Shown here one piece after another: positions 1-9,847 of a stretch of DNA of 64,000 bases (its first letter is position 1; each line of letters starts with the position of its first letter). A program made the translations under genes and the position numbers. Below the pieces are notes generated by a model. The model made no database searches and had not been told where the DNA came from. It saw nothing but the letters and a program-made list of their open reading frames with translations. The stretch spans positions 98,355,489 to 98,419,488 of the forward strand of contig NC_044563.1 in the NCBI RefSeq assembly GCF_007565055.1. Direction: 5' to 3'. The stretch comes from Rhinopithecus roxellana (lineage: Eukaryota > Chordata > Mammalia > Primates > Cercopithecidae).

Positions 1-105
1 AAGCAGTTTGCTAACACTCTTTTCGTGGAATCTGCAAAGTGATATTTGGGAGCCTATTGGGGCCCATGGTGATAAAGGAAATATCCTCACATAATAACTA
101 AAGAG

Positions 106-277
106 AAGCTTTCTGAGAAACTGCATTGCCAAGTGTGAATGCAACTCACAGAGTTACACGTTTCTCTTCAGTGATCAGTTTGTTAGCACAGTTTTCTGGA
201 AATCTGCAATTAGATACTTCATAGCGCAATGAACATTACAGTGACAAAGGAAATATCCACAGATGAACACTAGAAAG
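106..277 (+). repeat. Monomer a1 (reference copy, 172 bp)
   Basis: First monomer of the trimer. It is recognised by AACTGCATTGCCAAGTGTG after the HindIII start, by the CTTCAGTGATCAGTTTGTTAG segment and by TTCATAGCGCAATGAAC. Common alleles elsewhere are GCAATGAGATAC for GCAATTAGATAC (near 12,527; 22,077; 23,107; 27,040; 29,943), GCGTAATG for GCGCAATG after tagged cassettes (near 25,512; 28,930; 32,863; 36,796), and GAGTGACACG for GAGTTACACG (12,988; 23,568). Confidence 0.93.
236..252 (-). promoter_or_regulatory. pJ-alpha-like (A-type) box in a1
   Basis: The + strand reads TTACAGTGACAAAGGAA. The known pJ-alpha consensus, reverse-complemented, is CTAYGGTGRAAAAGGAA, so there are three mismatches. 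In human monomers this position is occupied by either the CENP-B box or the pJ-alpha box. The match is by eye and binding is not shown. Confidence 0.5.
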
Positions 278-448
278 AAGCTTTCTTAGAAACTTCTTGG
301 TGATGTGTGAATTCATCTCACAGAGTTACACTTATGTTTCGTGGAGCAGTCCATTAACACTGTCTTTGAGGAATCTGAGAAGGGCTTCTTTGGATCACAT
401 TGAGGCCTACGCTGATAAAGGAAATTTCATCCGTTCAAAACGTGAAAG
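278..448 (+). repeat. Monomer a2 (reference copy, 171 bp)
   Basis: Second monomer of the trimer. It starts AAGCTTTCTTAGAAAC and carries the trimer's only EcoRI site, the GTTTCGTGGAGCAGTCC segment and the CTACGCTGATAAAGGAA motif. Alleles elsewhere are GAGCTGTCC for GAGCAGTCC, CTTTCTTTGAAAC for CTTTCTTAGAAAC, and CCTAGGCTG for CCTACGCTG in the first trimer after most tagged cassettes. Confidence 0.93.
407..423 (-). promoter_or_regulatory. pJ-alpha-like (A-type) box in a2
   Basis: The + strand reads CTACGCTGATAAAGGAA, two mismatches from the reverse-complemented pJ-alpha consensus. It sits at the position equivalent to the CENP-B box in B-type monomers, and has no TTCG or CGGG core. It recurs in every a2. 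Confidence 0.55.
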
Positions 449-620
449 AAGCTTTCTGAGAAACTTCTTTCTGATCTGTGAGTTCATCTCACAGAGTTAC
501 AACCTCTGCCTCAAGAAGCAGTTTGCTAACACTCTTTTCGTGGAATCTGCAAAGTGATATTTGGGAGCCTATTGGGGCCCATGGTGATAAAGGAAATATC
601 CTCACATAATAACTAAAGAG
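449..620 (+). repeat. Monomer a3 (reference copy, 172 bp)
   Basis: Third monomer of the trimer. It contains CCTCTGCCTCAAGAAGCAG, TTTTCGTGGAATCTGC and the CCCATGGTGATAAAGGAA motif with an NcoI site. It exists in a plain form (CTGAGAAAC at the start) and a G-to-A form (CTGAAAAAC). The A form is found in the trimer directly before a cassette, and sometimes also in the one before that. It is nearly identical to a3', the last monomer of the cassette. Confidence 0.93.
579..595 (-). promoter_or_regulatory. pJ-alpha-like (A-type) box in a3
   Basis: The + strand reads CCATGGTGATAAAGGAA, two mismatches from the reverse-complemented pJ-alpha consensus. It recurs in every a3 and a3'. It shows that the trimer is built of A-type-like monomers rather than CENP-B-box (B-type) monomers. 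Confidence 0.55.
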
Positions 621-3198
621 AAGCTTTCTGAGAAACTGCATTGCCAAGTGTGAATGCAACTCACAGAGTTACACGTTTCTCTTCAGTGATCAGTTTGTTA
701 GCACAGTTTTCTGGAAATCTGCAATTAGATACTTCATAGCGCAATGAACATTACAGTGACAAAGGAAATATCCACAGATGAAAACTAGAAAGAAGCTTTC
801 TTAGAAACTTCTTGGTGATGTGTGAATTCATCTCACAGAGTTACACTTATGTTTCGTGGAGCAGTCCATTAACACTGTCTTTGAGGAATCTGAGAAGGGC
901 TTCTTTGGATCACATTGAGGCCTACGCTGATAAAGGAAATTTCATCCGTTCAAAACGTGAAAGAAGCTTTCTGAGAAACTTCTTTCTGATCTGTGAGTTC
1001 ATCTCACAGAGTTACAAACCTCTGCCTCAAGAAGCAGTTTGCTAACACTCTTTTCGTGGAATCTGCAAAGTGATATTTGGGAGCCTAATTGGGGCCCATG
1101 GTGATAAAGGAAATATCCTCACATAATAACTAAAGTAGAAGCTTTCTGAGAAACTGCATTGCCAAGTGTGAATGCAACTCACAGAGTTACACGTTTCTCT
1201 TCAGTGATCAGTTTGTTAGCACAGTTTTCTGGAAATCTGCAATTAGATACTTCATAGCGCAATGAACATTACAGTGACAAAGGAAATATCCACAGATGAA
1301 AACTAGAAAGAAGCTTTCTTAGAAACTTCTTGGTGATGTGTGAATTCATCTCACAGAGTTACACTTATGTTTCGTGGAGCTGTCCATTAACACTGTCTTT
1401 GAGGAATCTGAGAAGGGCTTCTTTGGATCACATTGAGGCCTACGCTGATAAAGGAAATTTCATCCGTTCAAAACGTGAAAGAAGCTTTCTGAGAAACTTC
1501 TTTCTGATCTGTGAGTTCATCTCACAGAGTTACAACCTCTGCCTCAAGAAGCAGTTTGCTAACACTCTTTTCGTGGAATCTGCAAAGTGATATTTGGGAG
1601 CCTATTGGGGCCCATGGTGATAAAGGAAATATCCTCACATAATAACTAAAGAGAAGCTTTCTGAGAAACTGCATTGCCAAGTGTGAATGCAACTCACAGA
1701 GTTACACGTTTCTCTTCAGTGATCAGTTTGTTAGCACAGTTTTCTGGAAATCTGCAATTAGATACTTCATAGCGCAATGAACATTACAGTGACAAAGGAA
1801 ATATCCACAGATGAAAACTAGAAAGAAGCTTTCTTAGAAACTTCTTGGTGATGTGTGAATTCATCTCACAGAGTTACACTTATGTTTCGTGGAGCAGTCC
1901 ATTAACACTGTCTTTGAGGAATCTGAGAAGGGCTTCTTTGGATCACATTGAGGCCTACGCTGATAAAGGAAATTTCATCCGTTCAAAACGTGAAAGAAGC
2001 TTTCTGAGAAACTTCTTTCTGATCTGTGAGTTCATCTCACAGAGTTACAACCTCTGCCTCAAGAAGCAGTTTGCTAACACTCTTTTCGTGGAATCTGCAA
2101 AGTGATATTTGGGAGCCTATTGGGGCCCATGGTGATAAAGGAAATATCCTCACATAATAACTAAAGAGAAGCTTTCTGAGAAACTGCATTGCCAAGTGTG
2201 AATGCAACTCACAGAGTTACACGTTTCTCTTCAGTGATCAGTTTGTTAGCACAGTTTTCTGGAAATCTGCAATTAGATACTTCATAGCGCAATGAACATT
2301 ACAGTGACAAAGGAAATATCCACAGATGAAAACTAGAAAGAAGCTTTCTTAGAAACTTCTTGGTGATGTGTGAATTCATCTCACAGAGTTACACTTATGT
2401 TTCGTGGAGCAGTCCATTAACACTGTCTTTGAGGAATCTGAGAAGGGCTTCTTTGGATCACATTGAGGCCTACGCTGATAAAGGAAATTTCATCCGTTCA
2501 AAACGTGAAAGAAGCTTTCTGAGAAACTTCTTTCTGATCTGTGAGTTCATCTCACAGAGTTACAACCTCTGCCTCAAGAAGCAGTTTGCTAACACTCTTT
2601 TCGTGGAATCTGCAAAGTGATATTTGGGAGCCTATTGGGGCCCATGGTGATAAAGGAAATATCCTCACATAATAACTAAAGAGAAGCTTTCTGAGAAACT
2701 GCATTGCCAAGTGTGAATGCAACTCACAGAGTTACACGTTTCTCTTCAGTGATCAGTTTGTTAGCACAGTTTTCTGGAAATCTGCAATTAGATACTTCAT
2801 AGCGCAATGAACATTACAGTGACAAAGGAAATATCCACAGATGAAAACTAGAAAGAAGCTTTCTTAGAAACTTCTTGGTGATGTGTGAATTCATCTCACA
2901 GAGTTACACTTATGTTTCGTGGAGCAGTCCATTAACACTGTCTTTGAGGAATCTGAGAAGGGCTTCTTTGGATCACATTGAGGCCTACGCTGATAAAGGA
3001 AATTTCATCCGTTCAAAACGTGAAAGAAGCTTTCTGAAAAATTTCTTTCTGATCTGTGAGTTCATCTCACAGAGTTACAACCTCTGCCTCAAGAAGCAGT
3101 TTGCTAACACTCTTTTCGTGGAATCTGCAAAGTGATATTTGGGAGCCTATTGGGGCCCATGGTGATAAAGGAAATATCCTCACATAATAACTAAAGAG

Positions 3199-3369
3199 AA
3201 GCTTTCTGAGAAACTGCATTGCCATGTGTGAATGCAACTCACAGAGTTACGCCAGTGTTTTTTGGAGCCGTTTCTTAGGACTGTTTCCGTGGATTCCGAG
3301 AAGTGATATTTCAGATAGCTTTGAAGAATAGAAGGAGAAAGGATATATCCTTCAAGAGAAAGCGGAACC
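3199..3369 (+). repeat. Monomer a4 (reference copy, 171 bp)
   Basis: First monomer of the cassette. It opens like a1 (AACTGCATTGCCATGTGTG) but has T for A after GCC, then diverges to GTTACGCCAGTG and TTTGGAGCCGTTTCTTAG. It ends with GAAAGCGGAACC before the next HindIII site. Diagnostic type I/II sites are 3280 (A/G) and 3297 (C/T). The pJ-alpha-like motif is poorly kept (GGAGAAAGGATATATCC). Confidence 0.9.
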
Positions 3370-3539
3370 AAGCTTTCTGAGAAACTGCTTTGTGATATGT
3401 GAATTCATTTCACAGTGTTCTATCACCCTTTCTCGGGGGAGTTTCCTAGCACTCATTTTGAGGAATCTCAGATGTGATGTCTTGGATATCGTTGAATCGC
3501 ATGCCGAATAAGGAACTATCCTCAGAGAAACCTGCAGAG
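3370..3539 (+). repeat. Monomer a5 (reference copy, 170 bp)
   Basis: Second cassette monomer, with an EcoRI site and the distinctive CTTTCTCGGGGGAGTTTCC segment. Diagnostic type I/II sites are 3505 (C/T) and 3518 (A/C). It ends GAAACCTGCAGAG, with a PstI site, before the degenerate start of a6. Confidence 0.9.
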
Positions 3540-3698
3540 AAGCCTTCTCAAAAACTTCTTTGTTGTGGGTGAATTCAGCCCACAGATGTCCATCATTGTT
3601 TCCACTGAGAAACTTGCTAGCAGAATTTTCACAGAATCTGCAATAGGACACACGGTGGCGCTCCAAGACCACAAATAACCCTGTCTTACTAAAGAAAG
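3540..3698 (+). repeat. Monomer a6 (reference copy, 159 bp, shortened)
   Basis: Third cassette monomer and the most divergent. Its HindIII start is lost (AAGCCTTCTC). The core reads GTGGGTGAATTCAGCCCACAG instead of the usual CACAGAGTTAC context. It is about 12-13 bp shorter than its neighbours. The missing length lies after GAATCTGCAA, where the other monomers carry the GATAAAGGAAATATCC-like box. Diagnostic type I/II site is 3631 (A/G). Confidence 0.88.
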
Positions 3699-3869
3699 AA
3701 GCTTTCTGAGAAACCGCTTTGTGATGTGTGAATTCAACTCACTAAGTTGCAGCTGTATGTCGTGGGGCCGTGGCCTAGGCCTATTTGTGTGGAATCTGAG
3801 AACAGATATTCCCGATCCCTTTGAAAACAATGGGGCCAATGGAAACATCTTCCAATAAAAATGAGAAAG
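3699..3869 (+). repeat. Monomer a7 (reference copy, 171 bp)
   Basis: Fourth cassette monomer. It starts AAGCTTTCTGAGAAACCGC and has an EcoRI site, a CACTAAGTTGCAGCTG core instead of CACAGAGTTAC, and the perfect 10-bp palindrome GGCCTAGGCC at 3772-3781. It ends CCAATAAAAATGAGAAAG. No diagnostic type I/II site was found in it. Confidence 0.9.
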
Positions 3870-4041
3870 AAGCTTTCTGAGAAACTTCGTTCTGATCTGT
3901 GAGTTCATCTCACAGAGTTACAACCTCTGCCTCAAGAAGCAGTTTGCTAACACTCTTTTCGTGGAATCTGCAAAGTGATATTTGGGAGCCTATTGGGGCC
4001 CATGGTGATAAAGGAAATATCCTCACATAATAACTAAAGAG
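3870..4041 (+). repeat. Monomer a3' (reference copy, 172 bp)
   Basis: Last cassette monomer. It is the same as a3 apart from the first ~30 bp (CTTCGTTCTG for CTTCTTTCTG). In type II cassettes it also carries a tag: CCTATTAGGGCCC, AAATAGCC and ATACTAAC. It hands over directly to the next a1, so a3 and a3' are interchangeable contexts for recombination. Confidence 0.9.
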
Positions 4042-6616
4042 AAGCTTTCTGAGAAACTGCATTGCCAAGTGTGAATGCAACTCACAGAGTTACACGTTTC
4101 TCTTCAGTGATCAGTTTGTTAGCACAGTTTTCTGGAAATCTGCAATTAGATACTTCATAGCGCAATGAACATTACAGTGACAAAGGAAATATCCACAGAT
4201 GAACACTAGAAAGAAGCTTTCTTAGAAACTTCTTGGTGATGTGTGAATTCATCTCACAGAGTTACACTTATGTTTCGTGGAGCAGTCCATTAACACTGTC
4301 TTTGAGGAATCTGAGAAGGGCTTCTTTGGATCACATTGAGGCCTACGCTGATAAAGGAAATTTCATCCGTTCAAAACGTGAAAGAAGCTTTCTGAGAAAC
4401 TTCTTTCTGATCTGTGAGTTCATCTCACAGAGTTACAACCTCTGCCTCAAGAAGCAGTTTGCTAACACTCTTTTCGTGGAATCTGCAAAGTGATATTTGG
4501 GAGCCTATTGGGGCCCATGGTGATAAAGGAAATATCCTCACATAATAACTAAAGAGAAGCTTTCTGAGAAACTGCATTGCCAAGTGTGAATGCAACTCAC
4601 AGAGTTACACGTTTCTCTTCAGTGATCAGTTTGTTAGCACAGTTTTCTGGAAATCTGCAATTAGATACTTCATAGCGCAATGAACATTACAGTGACAAAG
4701 GAAATATCCACAGATGAAAACTAGAAAGAAGCTTTCTTAGAAACTTCTTGGTGATGTGTGAATTCATCTCACAGAGTTACACTTATGTTTCGTGGAGCAG
4801 TCCATTAACACTGTCTTTGAGGAATCTGAGAAGGGCTTCTTTGGATCACATTGAGGCCTACGCTGATAAAGGAAATTTCATCCGTTCAAAACGTGAAAGA
4901 AGCTTTCTGAGAAACTTCTTTCTGATCTGTGAGTTCATCTCACAGAGTTACAACCTCTGCCTCAAGAAGCAGTTTGCTAACACTCTTTTCGTGGAATCTG
5001 CAAAGTGATATTTGGGAGCCTATTGGGGCCCATGGTGATAAAGGAAATATCCTCACATAATAACTAAAGAGAAGCTTTCTGAGAAACTGCATTGCCAAGT
5101 GTGAATGCAACTCACAGAGTTACACGTTTCTCTTCAGTGATCAGTTTGTTAGCACAGTTTTCTGGAAATCTGCAATTAGATACTTCATAGCGCAATGAAC
5201 ATTACAGTGACAAAGGAAATATCCACAGATGAAAACTAGAAAGAAGCTTTCTTAGAAACTTCTTGGTGATGTGTGAATTCATCTCACAGAGTTACACTTA
5301 TGTTTCGTGGAGCAGTCCATTAACACTGTCTTTGAGGAATCTGAGAAGGGCTTCTTTGGATCACATTGAGGCCTACGCTGATAAAGGAAATTTCATCCGT
5401 TCAAAACGTGAAAGAAGCTTTCTGAGAAACTTCTTTCTGATCTGTGAGTTCATCTCACAGAGTTACAACCTCTGCCTCAAGAAGCAGTTTGCTAACACTC
5501 TTTTCGTGGAATCTGCAAAGTGATATTTGGGAGCCTATTGGGGCCCATGGTGATAAAGGAAATATCCTCACATAATAACTAAAGAGAAGCTTTCTGAGAA
5601 ACTGCATTGCCAAGTGTGAATGCAACTCACAGAGTTACACGTTTCTCTTCAGTGATCAGTTTGTTAGCACAGTTTTCTGGAAATCTGCAATTAGATACTT
5701 CATAGCGCAATGAACATTACAGTGACAAAGGAAATATCCACAGATGAAAACTAGAAAGAAGCTTTCTTAGAAACTTCTTGGTGATGTGTGAATTCATCTC
5801 ACAGAGTTACACTTATGTTTCGTGGAGCAGTCCATTAACACTGTCTTTGAGGAATCTGAGAAGGGCTTCTTTGGATCACATTGAGGCCTACGCTGATAAA
5901 GGAAATTTCATCCGTTCAAAACGTGAAAGAAGCTTTCTGAGAAACTTCTTTCTGATCTGTGAGTTCATCTCACAGAGTTACAACCTCTGCCTCAAGAAGC
6001 AGTTTGCTAACACTCTTTTCGTGGAATCTGCAAAGTGATATTTGGGAGCCTATTGGGGCCCATGGTGATAAAGGAAATATCCTCACATAATAACTAAAGA
6101 GAAGCTTTCTGAGAAACTGCATTGCCAAGTGTGAATGCAACTCACAGAGTTACACGTTTCTCTTCAGTGATCAGTTTGTTAGCACAGTTTTCTGGAAATC
6201 TGCAATTAGATACTTCATAGCGCAATGAACATTACAGTGACAAAGGAAATATCCACAGATGAAAACTAGAAAGAAGCTTTCTTAGAAACTTCTTGGTGAT
6301 GTGTGAATTCATCTCACAGAGTTACACTTATGTTTCGTGGAGCAGTCCATTAACACTGTCTTTGAGGAATCTGAGAAGGGCTTCTTTGGATCACATTGAG
6401 GCCTACGCTGATAAAGGAAATTTCATCCGTTCAAAACGTGAAAGAAGCTTTCTGAAAAACTTCTTTCTGATCTGTGAGTTCATCTCACAGAGTTACAACC
6501 TCTGCCTCAAGAAGCAGTTTGCTAACACTCTTTTCGTGGAATCTGCAAAGTGATATTTGGGAGCCTATTGGGGCCCATGGTGATAAAGGAAATAGCCTCA
6601 CATAATAACTAAAGAG
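4042..6616 (+). repeat. Trimer run 2 (5 trimers)
   Basis: Exactly 5 x 515 bp with no length change. The last trimer has the CTGAAAAAC a3 and the AAATAGCC variant just before the cassette. Confidence 0.93.
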
Positions 6617-7459
6617 AAGCTTTCTGAGAAACTGCATTGCCATGTGTGAATGCAACTCACAGAGTTACGCCAGTGTTTTTTGGAGCCGTTTCTTAGGACT
6701 GTTTCCGTGGATTCCGAGAAGTGATATTTCAGATAGCTTTGAAGAATAGAAGGAGAAAGGATATATCCTTCAAGAGAAAGCGGAACCAAGCTTTCTGAGA
6801 AACTGCTTTGTGATATGTGAATTCATTTCACAGTGTTCTATCACCCTTTCTCGGGGGAGTTTCCTAGCACTCATTTTGAGGAATCTCAGATGTGATGTCT
6901 TGGATATCGTTGAATCGCATGCCGAATAAGGAACTATCCTCAGAGAAACCTGCAGAGAAGCCTTCTCAAAAACTTCTTTGTTGTGGGTGAATTCAGCCCA
7001 CAGATGTCCATCATTGTTTCCACTGAGAAACTTGCTAGCAGAATTTTCACAGAATCTGCAATAGGACACACGGTGGCGCTCCAAGACCACAAATAACCCT
7101 GTCTTACTAAAGAAAGAAGCTTTCTGAGAAACCGCTTTGTGATGTGTGAATTCAACTCACTAAGTTGCAGCTGTATGTCGTGGGGCCGTGGCCTAGGCCT
7201 ATTTGTGTGGAATCTGAGAACAGATATTCCCGATCCCTTTGAAAACAATGGGGCCAATGGAAACATCTTCCAATAAAAATGAGAAAGAAGCTTTCTGAGA
7301 AACTTCGTTCTGATCTGTGAGTTCATCTCACAGAGTTACAACCTCTGCCTCAAGAAGCAGTTTGCTAACACTCTTTTCGTGGAATCTGCAAAGTGATATT
7401 TGGGAGCCTATTGGGGCCCATGGTGATAAAGGAAATATCCTCACATAATAACTAAAGAG
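6617..7459 (+). repeat. Cassette 2, type I
   Basis: 843 bp with the same five diagnostic bases as cassette 1 and an untagged a3'. It lies 3418 bp from cassette 1. Confidence 0.92.
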
Positions 7460-9004
7460 AAGCTTTCTGAGAAACTGCATTGCCAAGTGTGAATGCAACT
7501 CACAGAGTTACACGTTTCTCTTCAGTGATCAGTTTGTTAGCACAGTTTTCTGGAAATCTGCAATTAGATACTTCATAGCGCAATGAACATTACAGTGACA
7601 AAGGAAATATCCACAGATGAAAACTAGAAAGAAGCTTTCTTAGAAACTTCTTGGTGATGTGTGAATTCATCTCACAGAGTTACACTTATGTTTCGTGGAG
7701 CAGTCCATTAACACTGTCTTTGAGGAATCTGAGAAGGGCTTCTTTGGATCACATTGAGGCCTACGCTGATAAAGGAAATTTCATCCGTTCAAAACGTGAA
7801 AGAAGCTTTCTGAGAAACTTCTTTCTGATCTGTGAGTTCATCTCACAGAGTTACAACCTCTGCCTCAAGAAGCAGTTTGCTAACACTCTTTTCGTGGAAT
7901 CTGCAAAGTGATATTTGGGAGCCTATTGGGGCCCATGGTGATAAAGGAAATATCCTCACATAATAACTAAAGAGAAGCTTTCTGAGAAACTGCATTGCCA
8001 AGTGTGAATGCAACTCACAGAGTTACACGTTTCTCTTCAGTGATCAGTTTGTTAGCACAGTTTTCTGGAAATCTGCAATTAGATACTTCATAGCGCAATG
8101 AACATTACAGTGACAAAGGAAATATCCACAGATGAAAACTAGAAAGAAGCTTTCTTAGAAACTTCTTGGTGATGTGTGAATTCATCTCACAGAGTTACAC
8201 TTATGTTTCGTGGAGCAGTCCATTAACACTGTCTTTGAGGAATCTGAGAAGGGCTTCTTTGGATCACATTGAGGCCTACGCTGATAAAGGAAATTTCATC
8301 CGTTCAAAACGTGAAAGAAGCTTTCTGAGAAACTTCTTTCTGATCTGTGAGTTCATCTCACAGAGTTACAACCTCTGCCTCAAGAAGCAGTTTGCTAACA
8401 CTCTTTTCGTGGAATCTGCAAAGTGATATTTGGGAGCCTATTGGGGCCCATGGTGATAAAGGAAATATCCTCACATAATAACTAAAGAGAAGCTTTCTGA
8501 GAAACTGCATTGCCAAGTGTGAATGCAACTCACAGAGTTACACGTTTCTCTTCAGTGATCAGTTTGTTAGCACAGTTTTCTGGAAATCTGCAATTAGATA
8601 CTTCATAGCGCAATGAACATTACAGTGACAAAGGAAATATCCACAGATGAAAACTAGAAAGAAGCTTTCTTAGAAACTTCTTGGTGATGTGTGAATTCAT
8701 CTCACAGAGTTACACTTATGTTTCGTGGAGCAGTCCATTAACACTGTCTTTGAGGAATCTGAGAAGGGCTTCTTTGGATCACATTGAGGCCTACGCTGAT
8801 AAAGGAAATTTCATCCGTTCAAAACGTGAAAGAAGCTTTCTGAAAAACTTCTTTCTGATCTGTGAGTTCATCTCACAGAGTTACAACCTCTGCCTCAAGA
8901 AGCAGTTTGCTAACACTCTTTTCGTGGAATCTGCAAAGTGATATTTGGGAGCCTATTGGGGCCCATGGTGATAAAGGAAATATCCTCACATAATAACTAA
9001 AGAG
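7460..9004 (+). repeat. Trimer run 3 (3 trimers)
   Basis: 3 x 515 bp. The last a3 is the CTGAAAAAC form. Confidence 0.93.
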
Positions 9005-9847
9005 AAGCTTTCTGAGAAACTGCATTGCCATGTGTGAATGCAACTCACAGAGTTACGCCAGTGTTTTTTGGAGCCGTTTCTTAGGACTGTTTCCGTGGAT
9101 TCCGAGAAGTGATATTTCAGATAGCTTTGAAGAATAGAAGGAGAAAGGATATATCCTTCAAGAGAAAGCGGAACCAAGCTTTCTGAGAAACTGCTTTGTG
9201 ATATGTGAATTCATTTCACAGTGTTCTATCACCCTTTCTCGGGGGAGTTTCCTAGCACTCATTTTGAGGAATCTCAGATGTGATGTCTTGGATATCGTTG
9301 AATCGCATGCCGAATAAGGAACTATCCTCAGAGAAACCTGCAGAGAAGCCTTCTCAAAAACTTCTTTGTTGTGGGTGAATTCAGCCCACAGATGTCCATC
9401 ATTGTTTCCACTGAGAAACTTGCTAGCAGAATTTTCACAGAATCTGCAATAGGACACACGGTGGCGCTCCAAGACCACAAATAACCCTGTCTTACTAAAG
9501 AAAGAAGCTTTCTGAGAAACCGCTTTGTGATGTGTGAATTCAACTCACTAAGTTGCAGCTGTATGTCGTGGGGCCGTGGCCTAGGCCTATTTGTGTGGAA
9601 TCTGAGAACAGATATTCCCGATCCCTTTGAAAACAATGGGGCCAATGGAAACATCTTCCAATAAAAATGAGAAAGAAGCTTTCTGAGAAACTTCGTTCTG
9701 ATCTGTGAGTTCATCTCACAGAGTTACAACCTCTGCCTCAAGAAGCAGTTTGCTAACACTCTTTTCGTGGAATCTGCAAAGTGATATTTGGGAGCCTATT
9801 GGGGCCCATGGTGATAAAGGAAATATCCTCACATAATAACTAAAGAG
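9005..9847 (+). repeat. Cassette 3, type I
   Basis: 843 bp, type I at all five diagnostic sites, untagged a3'. Confidence 0.92.

Larger units (their letters stand above)
1..3198 (+). repeat. Trimer run 1 (partial a3 + 6 trimers)
   Basis: The window opens inside an a3 (1-105), then six a1-a2-a3 trimers follow. The second trimer has three extra bases (near 1015, 1086 and 1134, the last giving AAAGTAGAAG). The third has the GAGCTGTCC allele of a2 at 1381. The last a3 carries the CTGAAAAA form that precedes a cassette, with an additional C-to-T (AAATTTC). Confidence 0.93.
3199..4041 (+). repeat. Cassette 1, type I
   Basis: Five monomers a4-a5-a6-a7-a3' totalling 843 bp. Its five diagnostic sites read A, C, C, A, A (type I). 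The a3' is untagged. Confidence 0.92.

Noticed and set aside
532..548. TTTTCGTGGAATCTGC in a3 as a CENP-B box
   Set aside because: It has the TTCG half and the central A but no CGGG half. It also lies upstream of the position the box occupies in human B-type monomers.
297..557. An 86-codon open reading frame repeated dozens of times, spanning a2-a3
   Set aside because: It recurs every 515 bp simply because the trimer recurs. It has no recognisable domain and is broken by single-base changes such as CCTAGG in a2 without consequence. It lies in satellite DNA.
3522..3908. 128-, 106- and 63-codon frames on the opposite strand of each cassette
   Set aside because: They overlap each other in different frames, follow the cassette copy number, and contain only translations of alphoid monomers. 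There is no evidence of coding constraint.
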